Assembly (NCBI GenBank): GCA_002385605.1
Contig: DGDU01000045.1
Span: 32,060 to 38,729, forward strand
Reading direction: 5' to 3'
DNA: 6,670 bases
Origin: Christensenella sp. UBA3944
GTDB taxonomy: Bacteria; Bacillota; Clostridia; Christensenellales; DTU072
Shown here: one piece after another, positions 1 to 6,651 of the stretch
How the letters are laid out: each line of letters opens with the position of its first letter
Position numbering within the stretch: position 1 is the first letter of the stretch
The notes under the pieces: generated by a model
Database searches by the model: none
What the model saw: only the letters and a program-made list of their open reading frames with translations
What the model was told of the DNA's origin: nothing
Program-made: the position numbers and the translations under genes

Positions 1-17
1 GGCAGCCGAACAAAATT

Positions 18-23
18 AAGAGG
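18..23 (+). promoter_or_regulatory. Ribosome binding site of the permease gene
   Basis: AAGAGG lies 6 nt upstream of the ATG at position 30, a good Shine-Dalgarno match at normal spacing. It supports that ATG as the true start. Only 29 bases precede the gene in this window, so its promoter, or an upstream operon partner, cannot be seen. Confidence 0.75.
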
Positions 24-29
24 CAAATT

Positions 30-1139
30 ATGGCAAAGGTGATTAAATTCGCCGAAAAAAATATAGTAGTGCTTATCGCGTGGCTTCTTGCCGCGGTAAG
101 CATGATCCTCGTGCCGCTCGACCCTTTATATAAGGGCTATTTTGACCTGCCCACCCTGTGCTGCCTGTTCTCAACAATGCTGGTTATAGGCGCCTTCAAG
201 AGCCGACGGTTCTTTATAACTGTGGCTAAAGTCCTTATCCTTAAGCTTAAAAACGCCCGCCTCCTCTGCATCTCACTTGTGTTTATAACCTTTGCCGCCT
301 CGGTTTTTTTGGCTAACGATATGGCGCTTCTTACCTTCCTTCCCCTCACCATAATGGTGTACAAAAGCTGCGGAAAGGAAAAGCATATAGCCTTTACAAT
401 AATTATGCAGACGGTTTCCGCCAACCTCGGCGGCATGATTATGCCCTTCGGTAACCCCCAAAGCCTTTACCTTTACAGCGCCTTTAACATAGAGGTATCC
501 GAGTTCGTAAGGATAATGGCGATACCCTTTTTGATATCGGTGGTTGTAATATTCGGGCTTTGCTTTGCGGTAAAGTCCGAAAAGGTGTCACTTCTAAGCG
601 ACGAGAAAGCCCAAATCCCCCCGTGGCGGGTCGCGCTATATACCGCCTTGTTTGCCCTATCCCTTCTAGCTGTCTTTCGTGTGGTAAACTACCTTATTGT
701 TACGGCGGCGATTGCCGTTGTCCTGCTTGCGGTAGAATATAAATCCTACACTTTTGTGGACTACGGGCTGCTTCTTACCTTCACCGCCTTCTTTATATTC
801 GCAAACAATATGTCCCGCCTGGACGAGGTAAGGCAGGCGGTAGCTTTTTTGCTTGATAATAGCGTATACCTTACGGGCATAATCTCCTGCCAGTTCTTTT
901 CCAATGTCCCTAGCGCCATATTTCTATCTAAGTTTACATCCGATTACAGGCAGCTGCTGCTTGCCACAAACATAGGCGGCAGCGGCACGCTGATTGCCTC
1001 TCTCGCCAGCCTCATCTCCTTCAAGGCCTACACGGGAATGTACCCCGACAAGGGCTTGAAGTATCTGGGGCTCTTCAGCCTCATTAACTTCGGGTTTTTG
1101 GTTGCGCTGTCGGCAGTTGTTATGCTGCTTATTATTTAA
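30..1139 (+). CDS. SLC13/ArsB-superfamily anion permease (citrate transporter-like)
   Basis: This is a complete 369-residue polytopic membrane protein, predicted to move an anion (di-/tricarboxylate, or possibly an oxyanion) across the cytoplasmic membrane. Seen in the sequence: about 10 hydrophobic segments, at roughly 11-30, 41-55, 78-94, 98-112, 118-140, 162-181, 200-217, 219-236, 245-260, 278-300, 305-330 and 343-369, some of which will be re-entrant hairpins. The two-fold pseudo-repeat of the superfamily is visible. The first half has LANDMALLTFLP (94-105) followed by GNPQSLYLY (141-149). The second half has FANNMSRL (257-264), SNVPSAIFLS (291-300) and NIGGSGTLIASLASLISFK (314-332). These match the compact SLC13 permeases of COG1055/COG0471 type in Clostridia, which are usually about 360-380 residues. 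An AAGAGG ribosome site fixes the start, and a terminator lies 49 bp past the TAA. Family membership is firm. The substrate is not: arsenite, citrate, sulfate or Na+/H+ exchange cannot be separated from sequence alone. No transport ATPase or regulator is visible beside it. Confidence 0.88.
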   Translation: MAKVIKFAEKNIVVLIAWLLAAVSMILVPLDPLYKGYFDLPTLCCLFSTMLVIGAFKSRRFFITVAKVLILKLKNARLLCISLVFITFAASVFLANDMALLTFLPLTIMVYKSCGKEKHIAFTIIMQTVSANLGGMIMPFGNPQSLYLYSAFNIEVSEFVRIMAIPFLISVVVIFGLCFAVKSEKVSLLSDEKAQIPPWRVALYTALFALSLLAVFRVVNYLIVTAAIAVVLLAVEYKSYTFVDYGLLLTFTAFFIFANNMSRLDEVRQAVAFLLDNSVYLTGIISCQFFSNVPSAIFLSKFTSDYRQLLLATNIGGSGTLIASLASLISFKAYTGMYPDKGLKYLGLFSLINFGFLVALSAVVMLLII

Positions 1140-1187
1140 TTATTCGGTTGTCAAGTTACGGCGGTTTTTTGCCAAAAGGAAAGCCAT

Positions 1188-1209
1188 GCCGCTTAACAAG
1201 CGGCTTTTT
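1188..1209 (+). terminator. Intrinsic terminator of the permease gene
   Basis: GCCGCTT (1188-1194) pairs perfectly with AAGCGGC (1198-1204) across a three-base AAC loop and is followed directly by TTTTT (1205-1209). Position (49 bp after the stop codon), orientation and U-tract all fit rho-independent termination of the + strand permease transcript. Confidence 0.85.
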
Positions 1210-1256
1210 CTTCGGGTGTTTTGTTTGATTGCGATTTTTGCAAACCGGCTTGCGGG

Positions 1257-1288
1257 GCCCGATTGCAGTAAATGTTTACTGGTCGGGC
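1257..1288. repeat. Long imperfect palindrome in the intergenic region
   Basis: The outer arms GCCCGA (1257-1262) and TCGGGC (1283-1288) flank a perfect 16-bp palindrome, CAGTAAA-TG-TTTACTG (1266-1281). Bases 1263-1265 and 1282 form a small asymmetric interior loop. No U-tract follows on either strand, so it is not a standard terminator. It could be an RNA hairpin in the 3' region of either gene, a protein-binding palindrome, or a small remnant element. The symmetry is certain; any role is unknown. Confidence 0.55.
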
Positions 1289-1351
1289 AGATAAAGATTG
1301 AGGGAAAGCCAAAGATTGTAGCTAAAAGCTGAAGCTGTCTTTTTTCGCAAT

Positions 1352-1380
1352 TTGTCCTCAATCCGATTTCATTTTATACC
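1352..1380 (+). promoter_or_regulatory. Weak sigma70-like promoter candidate
   Basis: TTGTCC (1352-1357, four of six against TTGACA) and TATACC (1375-1380, four of six against TATAAT) are separated by 17 bp on the + strand. No gene follows on that strand, but a strong +-oriented terminator lies at 1495-1524. Matches of this quality arise easily by chance in AT-rich intergenic DNA. Confidence 0.2.
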
Positions 1381-1448
1381 CCGGTATTTGCCTAAATCAA
1401 GACCCTTGCACTACCAATTTGATATTTTCGCCATAAAAAGTTAAACAA

Positions 1449-1473
1449 TGTCGGATTTCGCCATAATCCGACA
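1449..1473 (-). terminator. Hairpin, possible secondary terminator of the surface-protein gene
   Basis: TGTCGGATT (1449-1457) pairs with AATCCGACA (1465-1473), giving a 9-bp stem with a 7-nt loop. Read on the minus strand, the stem is followed by TTGTTTAACTTTTT, a loose U-rich tail, so it may act as a back-up terminator downstream of the large minus-strand gene. On the + strand no T-run follows. The loop and 3' arm overlap the second copy of an 11-bp direct repeat, TTTCGCCATAA (1426-1436 and 1456-1466). Confidence 0.45.
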
Positions 1474-1494
1474 AGATTCCGCCCGGCGCAAAGC

Positions 1495-1524
1495 AAAGAG
1501 CGCCTTAAAAAGGCGCTCTTTTTT
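1495..1524. terminator. Strong terminator between the convergent genes, probably bidirectional
   Basis: AAAGAGCGCCTT (1495-1506) pairs perfectly with AAGGCGCTCTTT (1510-1521), a 12-bp stem with an AAA loop. On the + strand it runs into TTTTTT then GTTTGTTG, an excellent U-tract. On the minus strand the tail is CTTTGCTTTGCG, weaker but still U-rich. It sits 19-22 bp beyond the stop codon of the minus-strand surface-protein gene. It is therefore probably the main terminator of that gene and also a second stop for any + strand transcription escaping the first terminator. Confidence 0.8.
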
Positions 1525-1542
1525 GTTTGTTGAAGCGCAGTA

Positions 1543-4500
1543 TTACTTAAGGTATTCGCTGGTCGACTGTGCCCTCGCTTCCAGCCCGTAGAGCTTGATG
1601 GGAGCGTTTAGAAGGTTGATGCCGCAGTAGATGTAGTTATCCATGAAGGTGTCGCCTAAGGACGGCGGGTTCTGGCCAATCGAGCTGCTGCCGTTTTCTC
1701 TTACCCAGTAATAGGTCGAGTTGTAGTACGGCATTATGCCCTTGGTTTCGGTTTCGACGCCGTCAATATAGATGCTCCAGGTCTGGTAGTAGACCGTCTT
1801 TTCGGTGACATCGACCCTGGATACCAGCAGGTCGCCCAGGTTGTTGCCCTCGGGGGCGCTTATCTTAGCCGGGCTGAGCTTGGCCACAATAGTGTGGGTT
1901 TGCCCGTCCACAAGGTTAAGGCTTGTCTTAAGCACCTGTTTCTTGTACAAAGTGCCCTTCTCGATAAAGTAGAAGTAAAGCGTTCTGTTGGCGCCCGAAT
2001 ACTCTAAATAAATCGAGTTGGCGTAGGCGTATTCGATGTCGGTCGAGGCGATTATGAACCTGAAGTTTACCGAGTCTACCTGTGCCGAGCCGCTGAATTT
2101 GAATTTCACCGAGGATTCGCCCAGCCTGTTGAGCCCGTAGGAGCCAAGATTGTTGGCGATATAGGCGCTGGAGTTGCCCGCTAAATCAAGCCCGCCGTAG
2201 GCGCTTTGTGTGAAGTAGCCGTCTACGATGTAGTCGTTTGTTATCCTGTTCTCGGCGTTGAACTCCGCCCTGCGGATATTAATCCTTGTATCCGCCGAGA
2301 TGATATAGGTCTTTGCCGTCGCCGAAATGAGGTTGGTCATCTGGGCCTTTGTTATAGTGGCGGGGGTCGAGCCGCTCATCATCTGGGTGCCTTCGCCTAT
2401 GGTTATGGAGTAGATGATTGCCGTATCCTGATAGATAATTAGCTTCATCCTCGTTGTGCCGTAGTCGTTTGCGTTCTTCTTGTCGACATACAGCGATATG
2501 GTGTACTCGTTGCCGCTCAGCCAGTTAATATCGGGTATTTGCTCGTAGTATTGGGTTGTGCCGAAAGCGATATTAAGCCTCGTTGACTCGTATTGGTTGG
2601 TCGCGTCGAACTCGTACGAAAGCCCGATGCCGTAATAGCCCGCGTTGACGGAGTAGCCGGGCGCGCGGCCGGTGTCGTTGCCCCACAGCACTACAAAGGA
2701 TTTGGCGTTGGGATTGCTTCTGTATTCGTTGGTTGTCGCCATTAATGCCACAACCATGCTTAGCGACAGCGTTACCGAAGTAAAGCCGCTTGTGCTTCCG
2801 TTGATGCCGAAAGTATGGAACTCCTGAATGGCGTTATCTATCTTGTCGTCGCTTTCGGCGTTGGGGGTGAAGCTCTTTACCGAGACCGGCTTGGACGGGG
2901 TGACTCCGCTGGCTATCGTGGTGGAGGTCTCTCCCGTTATCTTTGTTACGGACGCAGTTTCGGAAGCGTAGGTTACAAGCACGGTTACAGAGTACCTGTG
3001 CACAACAGCCCCGCCGTTAAAGATTGCCATTTCGACTTTGTGAGTACCGTGCCCGAAGGTGTGAATGCCGCCCGAAACTTCGACGCCGTTTACATAGTAC
3101 CTGTTGGTATAGCCGGGATCGGCAGAGCCCGCGGGTACGCCGGACGAGGCAAGTATGCCGGTGACAGGAATGGACACGCTTGTGCCTTCGGCTATGAAGT
3201 AGGTGAGCGGCATATTGGCGACTGCCTTAACCTGTGTGGCGATATTGTCGTAGTAGCCTCTGTAGCCTGTTACAAAGTGCCTCATCCAAGCCTGCACGCC
3301 GTAGAAGCTTACCCTTTGCAGGTTTTGTTCGTTATCGTCCGAAGCAAAGTCGGCTACGCTTATAGCGCCGCAGGCATAGCCGTCGATGGAAATGTAAACC
3401 ATCTTGAGCAGCCTGTTGAAGTAGATTGTAATGTTGTGCGAGTACCCGTCGAACAGATTGGCCGAGCCGATATTAATGTTGAAGGTCTTTGAAGGATTGG
3501 CCATGACAATCTGATATGTCCCGTCATTGTTGCCGCGGAACACGAGAGAGGATTTTCCGCTTACCACGCCGCCCGCGAAGGCAATACTGAAGCCGTGAGA
3601 AGCGGCGCCGGGCACCATACGAATCGTGGTGTCGAGGTAGTCGTAGTCCTTGTTGTTCGCGATTACGGCAAACGGGCTTTCCTCTGTATTGCTTACCGCG
3701 TAGATGGGCGTACGGTAAGTGTAGTTGTTAAATGTTACGGGCATGGGTTCTTCGGCGCTGGGATTGTAGCGGTCGTATACCCTGGTGACAACAACGCTTT
3801 GGGTATCGCCGTTACTGAAGTTCCTCGGGAAGCTATCATGCAGGGTGAGGTTGTAACTTTTGCCGCCGTAGATGTACGAGGACGCGCTGAGCTCCGAAAG
3901 CGAATAGGTTCTGTTGAATAAGATCTCGATCTCCGTATTCCTGTTTTTGTTGGCGGGGAACGCGGAAGTGGTTACGGTGGTGTTGGAAAGCGCCTTGAGC
4001 TCGCCTATGGTGTAATTCTTGCGGGTGCCGTCCTCGAATACCGCTATTACGCTCATGTCGTTGATGTTGTTGTTTTCGAGCAGTATGCGGTCTGTGTCCA
4101 TTTCGAAACGGTCGAGCCTGCCGTATACATTTAGAGGAGTCTGGCTGTACACGATATTATAGTTCTGGCCCTCTGTGGCGAATTGCAGCCCGTCGAGTTT
4201 GAGCGTCATATTCTCGCCTATCCTCTGCTCGTATACCAAAGAATGCTTTACCATCATGTCGTAGAAGGGATAGAAGGTCGCGACTAGTTTGATTTCGTTA
4301 CCGCCGACGATAATCGTTTCGTAGGTTAGGAACCCGTCGTCGATGATGTATGCCTTGAACACATCGAGCGGGGTCTCTCCGTTGGCAAGGCCTGCTTTGG
4401 GATCGGCTGTGCCGTTGTAGGGCCTGTTGGAGAAGGCTATATCCCACGGCCCGTACTGGCCCTCCAGCACCCTGTAGTCGGTGGAATCGAGTTCGTCGAG

Positions 4501-6651
4501 GTCGGGGTTGCGGACGATATACGGTGTTATGCTAACGCCGTTTTCGTAGCGCACCGAGATGGGCTTATTGATGTACACATACAGCGTGCGCTTGGTAACC
4601 GTAAGCTGGGCATTGGGATCGAGCACGAGGTTGTAGTTTGCCAGTTTGTTCATGCTCTCCTCTGTGAACACAAGGTCCTGCATGGTAATCGCCTTGTATT
4701 CGTCCCAGACATTGCGTAACCTGAGGGTCGAGCAGTCGGGGTCGGCGAAGCCCAGGCTTGCCTTGCTTTCGCCGTTCTTGAAGCCCGAATACTGATATAC
4801 GACACTAGGTACTTCGCCGTAAATCGTGGTGGGATACTGCGAGGGGTTGGCGGCGTCCCTTATCGTGAAGTTGAGGGTGGCCCTTGTTACCAGCATCCCG
4901 TATTCTACGGGGTTGCCGCTTCCGTCCACAATGTTGGTCATCTCATAATTGTTGAGAGCCGCCGCCTGGGCTTCGGTCCATTCGAAGTAGACTATGTATC
5001 TGTTTTGGCCTGTGACGGGGGCTGTGAGCGCATAGGGGTTTATTCCCGTCGGATTATCGGCGGGATTGTACTTGAACAGCGGCATGGTGAAGTTTCCGCT
5101 GTCGCCCTCGCCCAGGCTGACATTGTACTGATAATTGCCCGAGGCGTTGAAAGAAATATTAATATAATCGTCGTATTTGAGGCCGGTGAAGGTAAGTACC
5201 AGCGGGTCGCCGTAAATTCTGGTTACATTGCCGTCGAAGTCGGTCATTATGGATATAGGCGCCTTGGATATCTTGAGTTTGCCCGGCAGAACCTCGAACA
5301 CATAGTTTCTGGCAGAGAACCCGTCGCCGGTCACGAAGTATTCGCCCGCCGACGGCTTCGATTCTGTCCTTGCGATTACATCGTAGCCGATGCTGCCGTC
5401 CTCGGCGATCTTGCCGGCGGTGTAATAGACATTGGCGGTGCTTATAATGTGCAGCTTAAGGAGGTCGACGGAAACCTGCCCGCCGGATGTCACAAGAGCG
5501 AGGTCCGCGGGAGCCAGGCCGGATACATAAGACCATCTGTCTACAATCATATTGGTGATTCTCGTGCCGTAATATACCTTATCCTGCCCGTAGCCGGTAT
5601 CCTCTATCTGCAGGACAACGGTCGCGGGGGTAATCTGGAATTCCCACGAGTAATTAAGCCTGTCCTCAACTATGACATAGTTGTTGTCCAGTAAAGGATC
5701 GGGCAGGTAGATTATCGAATATACGCCCACATTGAAGTTGGAAGCGTCGCTTCTTGTAAACCTCGGGTTGAAGTTGGGAAGCACCATCGTCACGAACTCG
5801 CCGTCCACAAGGACTTTGGTTTCGTATTCGTAGTAGTCCGGGCTGCCCTGTTCGGGGTTGGCGGAAATCTGCCCGTACATCTTCTGATAGGTCTTTACGC
5901 CGAGGTACACTTCTTTGGGCAATACCTTGTACGAGTAGATGGTGCTGTTGTAGATGTAGTCTTTGTTGAAGTCGTTCTGCCTTACCTCGAAGGTGTAGTT
6001 GCCTGCGTTAGTCGAGGTCGGGTCGGCGCCCGTGCCGGACACGGGGCGGAACAGGAAGGCGATATAGGTATTTTCTTCCTCTATCTTCCTGTGCGCCGCC
6101 AGTATCTTCTGTGTGGCGTTATAGAGGTTGTTTTCGTTTTGCGCCTGCGGCGCGGTGGGGCTTATCCTGCCCAGGTCGAACCTGGCGTCTATAAGGTTTT
6201 GTATTACCGCGGAGAGGTTTGCGGGGCTGTTTATCACCCAGCTGTTTTCTTCAAGGTAGTTCTGGGACTCCTGCAGAACGCTTATCGTTTCGTTTACCCT
6301 TAGCATCGCGAGGCTCATATCGATAAAGACAATGCTGTTTGCCTTTTCGATATTGCGGGTGAACATCGTTATAAGCTGGCCCATTACGAACTGGAAGTCT
6401 GCGTAGACTTCGGCCACATCGGTGTAGCCCGTGATGTTGCCGTTGCCGTCATAAATGGGCCGCGCCGCGAAGGAGCGGATTACGGGAATGATGCTGTCAC
6501 GCGGCATCGAGCTTACCGCGAGGTCCAGGAACGCCACGCCGATGGGCTGACCGTCGTAGGTCTTGGTATCTTTCTTGGGGCTTACCGTGACGGGGGCCTT
6601 CGTTATGGTGAACTGATACGCCGCCTCGAGATAGACGGTGTGGTTGGGGTC
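1543..6651 (-). CDS. Giant MBG-repeat / LamG-like mosaic surface protein, N-terminus missing
   Basis: The visible part is about 1702 residues, and its function is likely adhesion or glycan binding outside the cell. Residues are counted from the apparent GTG at 6666, whose first five residues are adapter. Modules in order: six MBG-type beta repeats at about 18-850, recognised by recurring seams such as ITKAPVTV, TYDGQP, NYVFEVLPGKLKISKAP, RIYGDP and TIYGEVP; the first is interrupted by a helical insertion (about 48-205). An Ig-like stretch with AVFEDGTRKNYT follows (about 855-925), then a ConA/LamG-like module (about 998-1145), an Ig/PKD-like domain (about 1153-1235), a Ser/Thr-rich linker (about 1236-1275), and two more ConA/LamG-like modules (about 1280-1470 and 1478-1700). 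There are only three cysteines (645, 1099, 1681) and no transmembrane segment. The C-terminus SEYLK carries no LPxTG, SLH or hydrophobic anchor. The signal peptide and true start lie beyond the contig end. The MBG repeats are well supported; the lectin-like folds are inferred from patterns such as LFDGYSHNITIYF...YISIDG. No enzyme motif was recognised. Confidence 0.85.
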   Translation of the reverse strand, partial: DPNHTVYLEAAYQFTITKAPVTVSPKKDTKTYDGQPIGVAFLDLAVSSMPRDSIIPVIRSFAARPIYDGNGNITGYTDVAEVYADFQFVMGQLITMFTRNIEKANSIVFIDMSLAMLRVNETISVLQESQNYLEENSWVINSPANLSAVIQNLIDARFDLGRISPTAPQAQNENNLYNATQKILAAHRKIEEENTYIAFLFRPVSGTGADPTSTNAGNYTFEVRQNDFNKDYIYNSTIYSYKVLPKEVYLGVKTYQKMYGQISANPEQGSPDYYEYETKVLVDGEFVTMVLPNFNPRFTRSDASNFNVGVYSIIYLPDPLLDNNYVIVEDRLNYSWEFQITPATVVLQIEDTGYGQDKVYYGTRITNMIVDRWSYVSGLAPADLALVTSGGQVSVDLLKLHIISTANVYYTAGKIAEDGSIGYDVIARTESKPSAGEYFVTGDGFSARNYVFEVLPGKLKISKAPISIMTDFDGNVTRIYGDPLVLTFTGLKYDDYINISFNASGNYQYNVSLGEGDSGNFTMPLFKYNPADNPTGINPYALTAPVTGQNRYIVYFEWTEAQAAALNNYEMTNIVDGSGNPVEYGMLVTRATLNFTIRDAANPSQYPTTIYGEVPSVVYQYSGFKNGESKASLGFADPDCSTLRLRNVWDEYKAITMQDLVFTEESMNKLANYNLVLDPNAQLTVTKRTLYVYINKPISVRYENGVSITPYIVRNPDLDELDSTDYRVLEGQYGPWDIAFSNRPYNGTADPKAGLANGETPLDVFKAYIIDDGFLTYETIIVGGNEIKLVATFYPFYDMMVKHSLVYEQRIGENMTLKLDGLQFATEGQNYNIVYSQTPLNVYGRLDRFEMDTDRILLENNNINDMSVIAVFEDGTRKNYTIGELKALSNTTVTTSAFPANKNRNTEIEILFNRTYSLSELSASSYIYGGKSYNLTLHDSFPRNFSNGDTQSVVVTRVYDRYNPSAEEPMPVTFNNYTYRTPIYAVSNTEESPFAVIANNKDYDYLDTTIRMVPGAASHGFSIAFAGGVVSGKSSLVFRGNNDGTYQIVMANPSKTFNINIGSANLFDGYSHNITIYFNRLLKMVYISIDGYACGAISVADFASDDNEQNLQRVSFYGVQAWMRHFVTGYRGYYDNIATQVKAVANMPLTYFIAEGTSVSIPVTGILASSGVPAGSADPGYTNRYYVNGVEVSGGIHTFGHGTHKVEMAIFNGGAVVHRYSVTVLVTYASETASVTKITGETSTTIASGVTPSKPVSVKSFTPNAESDDKIDNAIQEFHTFGINGSTSGFTSVTLSLSMVVALMATTNEYRSNPNAKSFVVLWGNDTGRAPGYSVNAGYYGIGLSYEFDATNQYESTRLNIAFGTTQYYEQIPDINWLSGNEYTISLYVDKKNANDYGTTRMKLIIYQDTAIIYSITIGEGTQMMSGSTPATITKAQMTNLISATAKTYIISADTRINIRRAEFNAENRITNDYIVDGYFTQSAYGGLDLAGNSSAYIANNLGSYGLNRLGESSVKFKFSGSAQVDSVNFRFIIASTDIEYAYANSIYLEYSGANRTLYFYFIEKGTLYKKQVLKTSLNLVDGQTHTIVAKLSPAKISAPEGNNLGDLLVSRVDVTEKTVYYQTWSIYIDGVETETKGIMPYYNSTYYWVRENGSSSIGQNPPSLGDTFMDNYIYCGINLLNAPIKLYGLEARAQSTSEYLK
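1567..2235 (-). other. Domain: C-terminal ConA/LamG-like module
   Basis: Residues about 1478-1700 of the surface protein. The stretch is beta-rich with the order typical of laminin-G/concanavalin-like folds: SSVKFKFSG (an opening strand), NSIYLEYSG and LYFYFIEKG (core strands), LVDGQTHTIVAKLSP (the DG-x-x-H-x-I edge), then QTWSIYIDGVE (the YIDG strand). It ends seven residues before the stop codon, so nothing is left for an anchor. The fold is inferred from pattern. Ligand residues cannot be assigned. Confidence 0.5.
2257..2829 (-). other. Domain: second ConA/LamG-like module
   Basis: Residues about 1280-1470 of the surface protein. Strand-like segments include SVTLSLSMVVALMA, KSFVVLWGN, YYGIGLSYEF and RLNIAFG, followed by WLSGNEYTISLYVDKK and MKLIIYQDTAIIYS. 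These correspond in order to the edge and YxDG-type strands of the neighbouring modules, but the DG and YIDG signatures are degenerate. It is the most divergent of the three, and its boundaries are approximate. Confidence 0.4.
2962..3210 (-). other. Domain: Ig/PKD-like spacer
   Basis: Residues about 1153-1235 of the surface protein. TYFIAEGTSVSIPVTG opens a beta sandwich, RYYVNGVEVSGG resembles the central strands of bacterial Ig-like domains, and HTFGHGTHKVEMAIFNGG followed by HRYSVTVLVTYA is typical of the last strands of PKD/Ig-type repeats. It probably spaces the lectin-like modules apart. A Ser/Thr-rich linker follows it. Confidence 0.45.
3232..3675 (-). other. Domain: first ConA/LamG-like module
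   Basis: Residues about 998-1145 of the surface protein. HGFSIAFAGG and SSLVFRGNNDGTYQIVM form the opening strands, LFDGYSHNITIYFNR is the edge motif, and KMVYISIDGYACG is the YIDG-type strand. VSFYGVQAW and YYDNIATQ close the module. The pattern fits a small laminin-G/concanavalin-like jelly roll. One of the protein's three cysteines (1099) lies here and is unpaired within the module. Confidence 0.5.
4117..6615 (-). repeat. Array of about six divergent MBG-type repeats
   Basis: Residues about 18-850 of the surface protein. Each unit starts with a strand like ITKAPVTV, has a Y-[DG]-G or YG turn about 15-25 residues later, and closes with an NY-containing strand running into the next unit. 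Visible seams: FTITKAPVTV (19-28) with TYDGQP; YSYKVLPKEVYLGV with MYGQ; FQITPATVVLQI with YYGTR; KLKISKAPISIM with IYGDP; MLVTRATLNFTI with TIYGEVP; LTVTKRTLYVYI with RYENG. Closing NY strands lie near 223, 329, 454, 573, 677 and 836. The copies are strongly diverged in protein and DNA, so they are old duplications rather than a recent tandem expansion. Confidence 0.75.
6052..6525 (-). other. Domain: helical insertion splitting the first MBG repeat
   Basis: Residues about 48-205 of the surface protein lie between the TYDGQPIGV turn and the GTGADPTSTNAGNYTFEV closing strands, which elsewhere in the family sit much closer together. The segment looks mostly alpha-helical, with runs such as VAEVYADFQFVMGQLITMF, IVFIDMSLAMLRVNETISVL, LSAVIQNLIDARFDLG and LYNATQKILAAHRKIEEE. 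It has few prolines and regularly spaced Leu/Ile/Val. The resemblance to FIVAR-type helical modules is loose and I do not claim a family match. Confidence 0.5.

Larger units (their letters stand above)
1140..1542. other. Convergent intergenic region, non-coding, rich in hairpins
   Basis: This is a 403-bp gap between the 3' ends of two facing genes. Short open frames cross it (1102-1332 + and 1140-1361 -), but both begin at TTG, lack a Shine-Dalgarno, have no recognisable protein and run through the terminator hairpin, so I do not call them genes. What the region does hold is a series of inverted repeats, listed separately: 1188-1209, 1257-1288, 1449-1473 and 1495-1524. There is also a weak +-strand promoter-like pair at 1352-1380. 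Confidence 0.8.

Noticed and set aside
1102..1332. Possible 76-residue protein overlapping the end of the permease gene
   Set aside because: It has a TTG start inside the permease gene and no ribosome site. The frame crosses the permease terminator, so it would be poorly transcribed.
1320..1345. AGCT-AAA-AGCT followed by a run of six T as a terminator
   Set aside because: The stem is only four base pairs, and nine bases separate it from the T-run. It is too weak to call.
1140..1361. Possible 73-residue basic protein on the minus strand
   Set aside because: It starts at TTG without a Shine-Dalgarno and runs through the terminator hairpin at 1188-1209 and the palindrome at 1257-1288. The composition looks like translated non-coding DNA.
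2815..3492. Open frame of 225 codons on the + strand
   Set aside because: It lies wholly antisense to the large surface-protein gene, has no Shine-Dalgarno, and its translation shows no recognisable domain. It is a shadow frame.
5005..5694. Open frame of 229 codons on the + strand
   Set aside because: It is also antisense inside the MBG repeat array. The length comes from the codon pattern of the real gene on the other strand, and there is no ribosome site or family resemblance.
4117..6615. Recent tandem repeat expansion or an assembly-collapsed repeat
   Set aside because: The MBG units differ greatly in protein and nucleotide sequence, with no long identical stretches, so they are ancient duplications and not likely to have misassembled.
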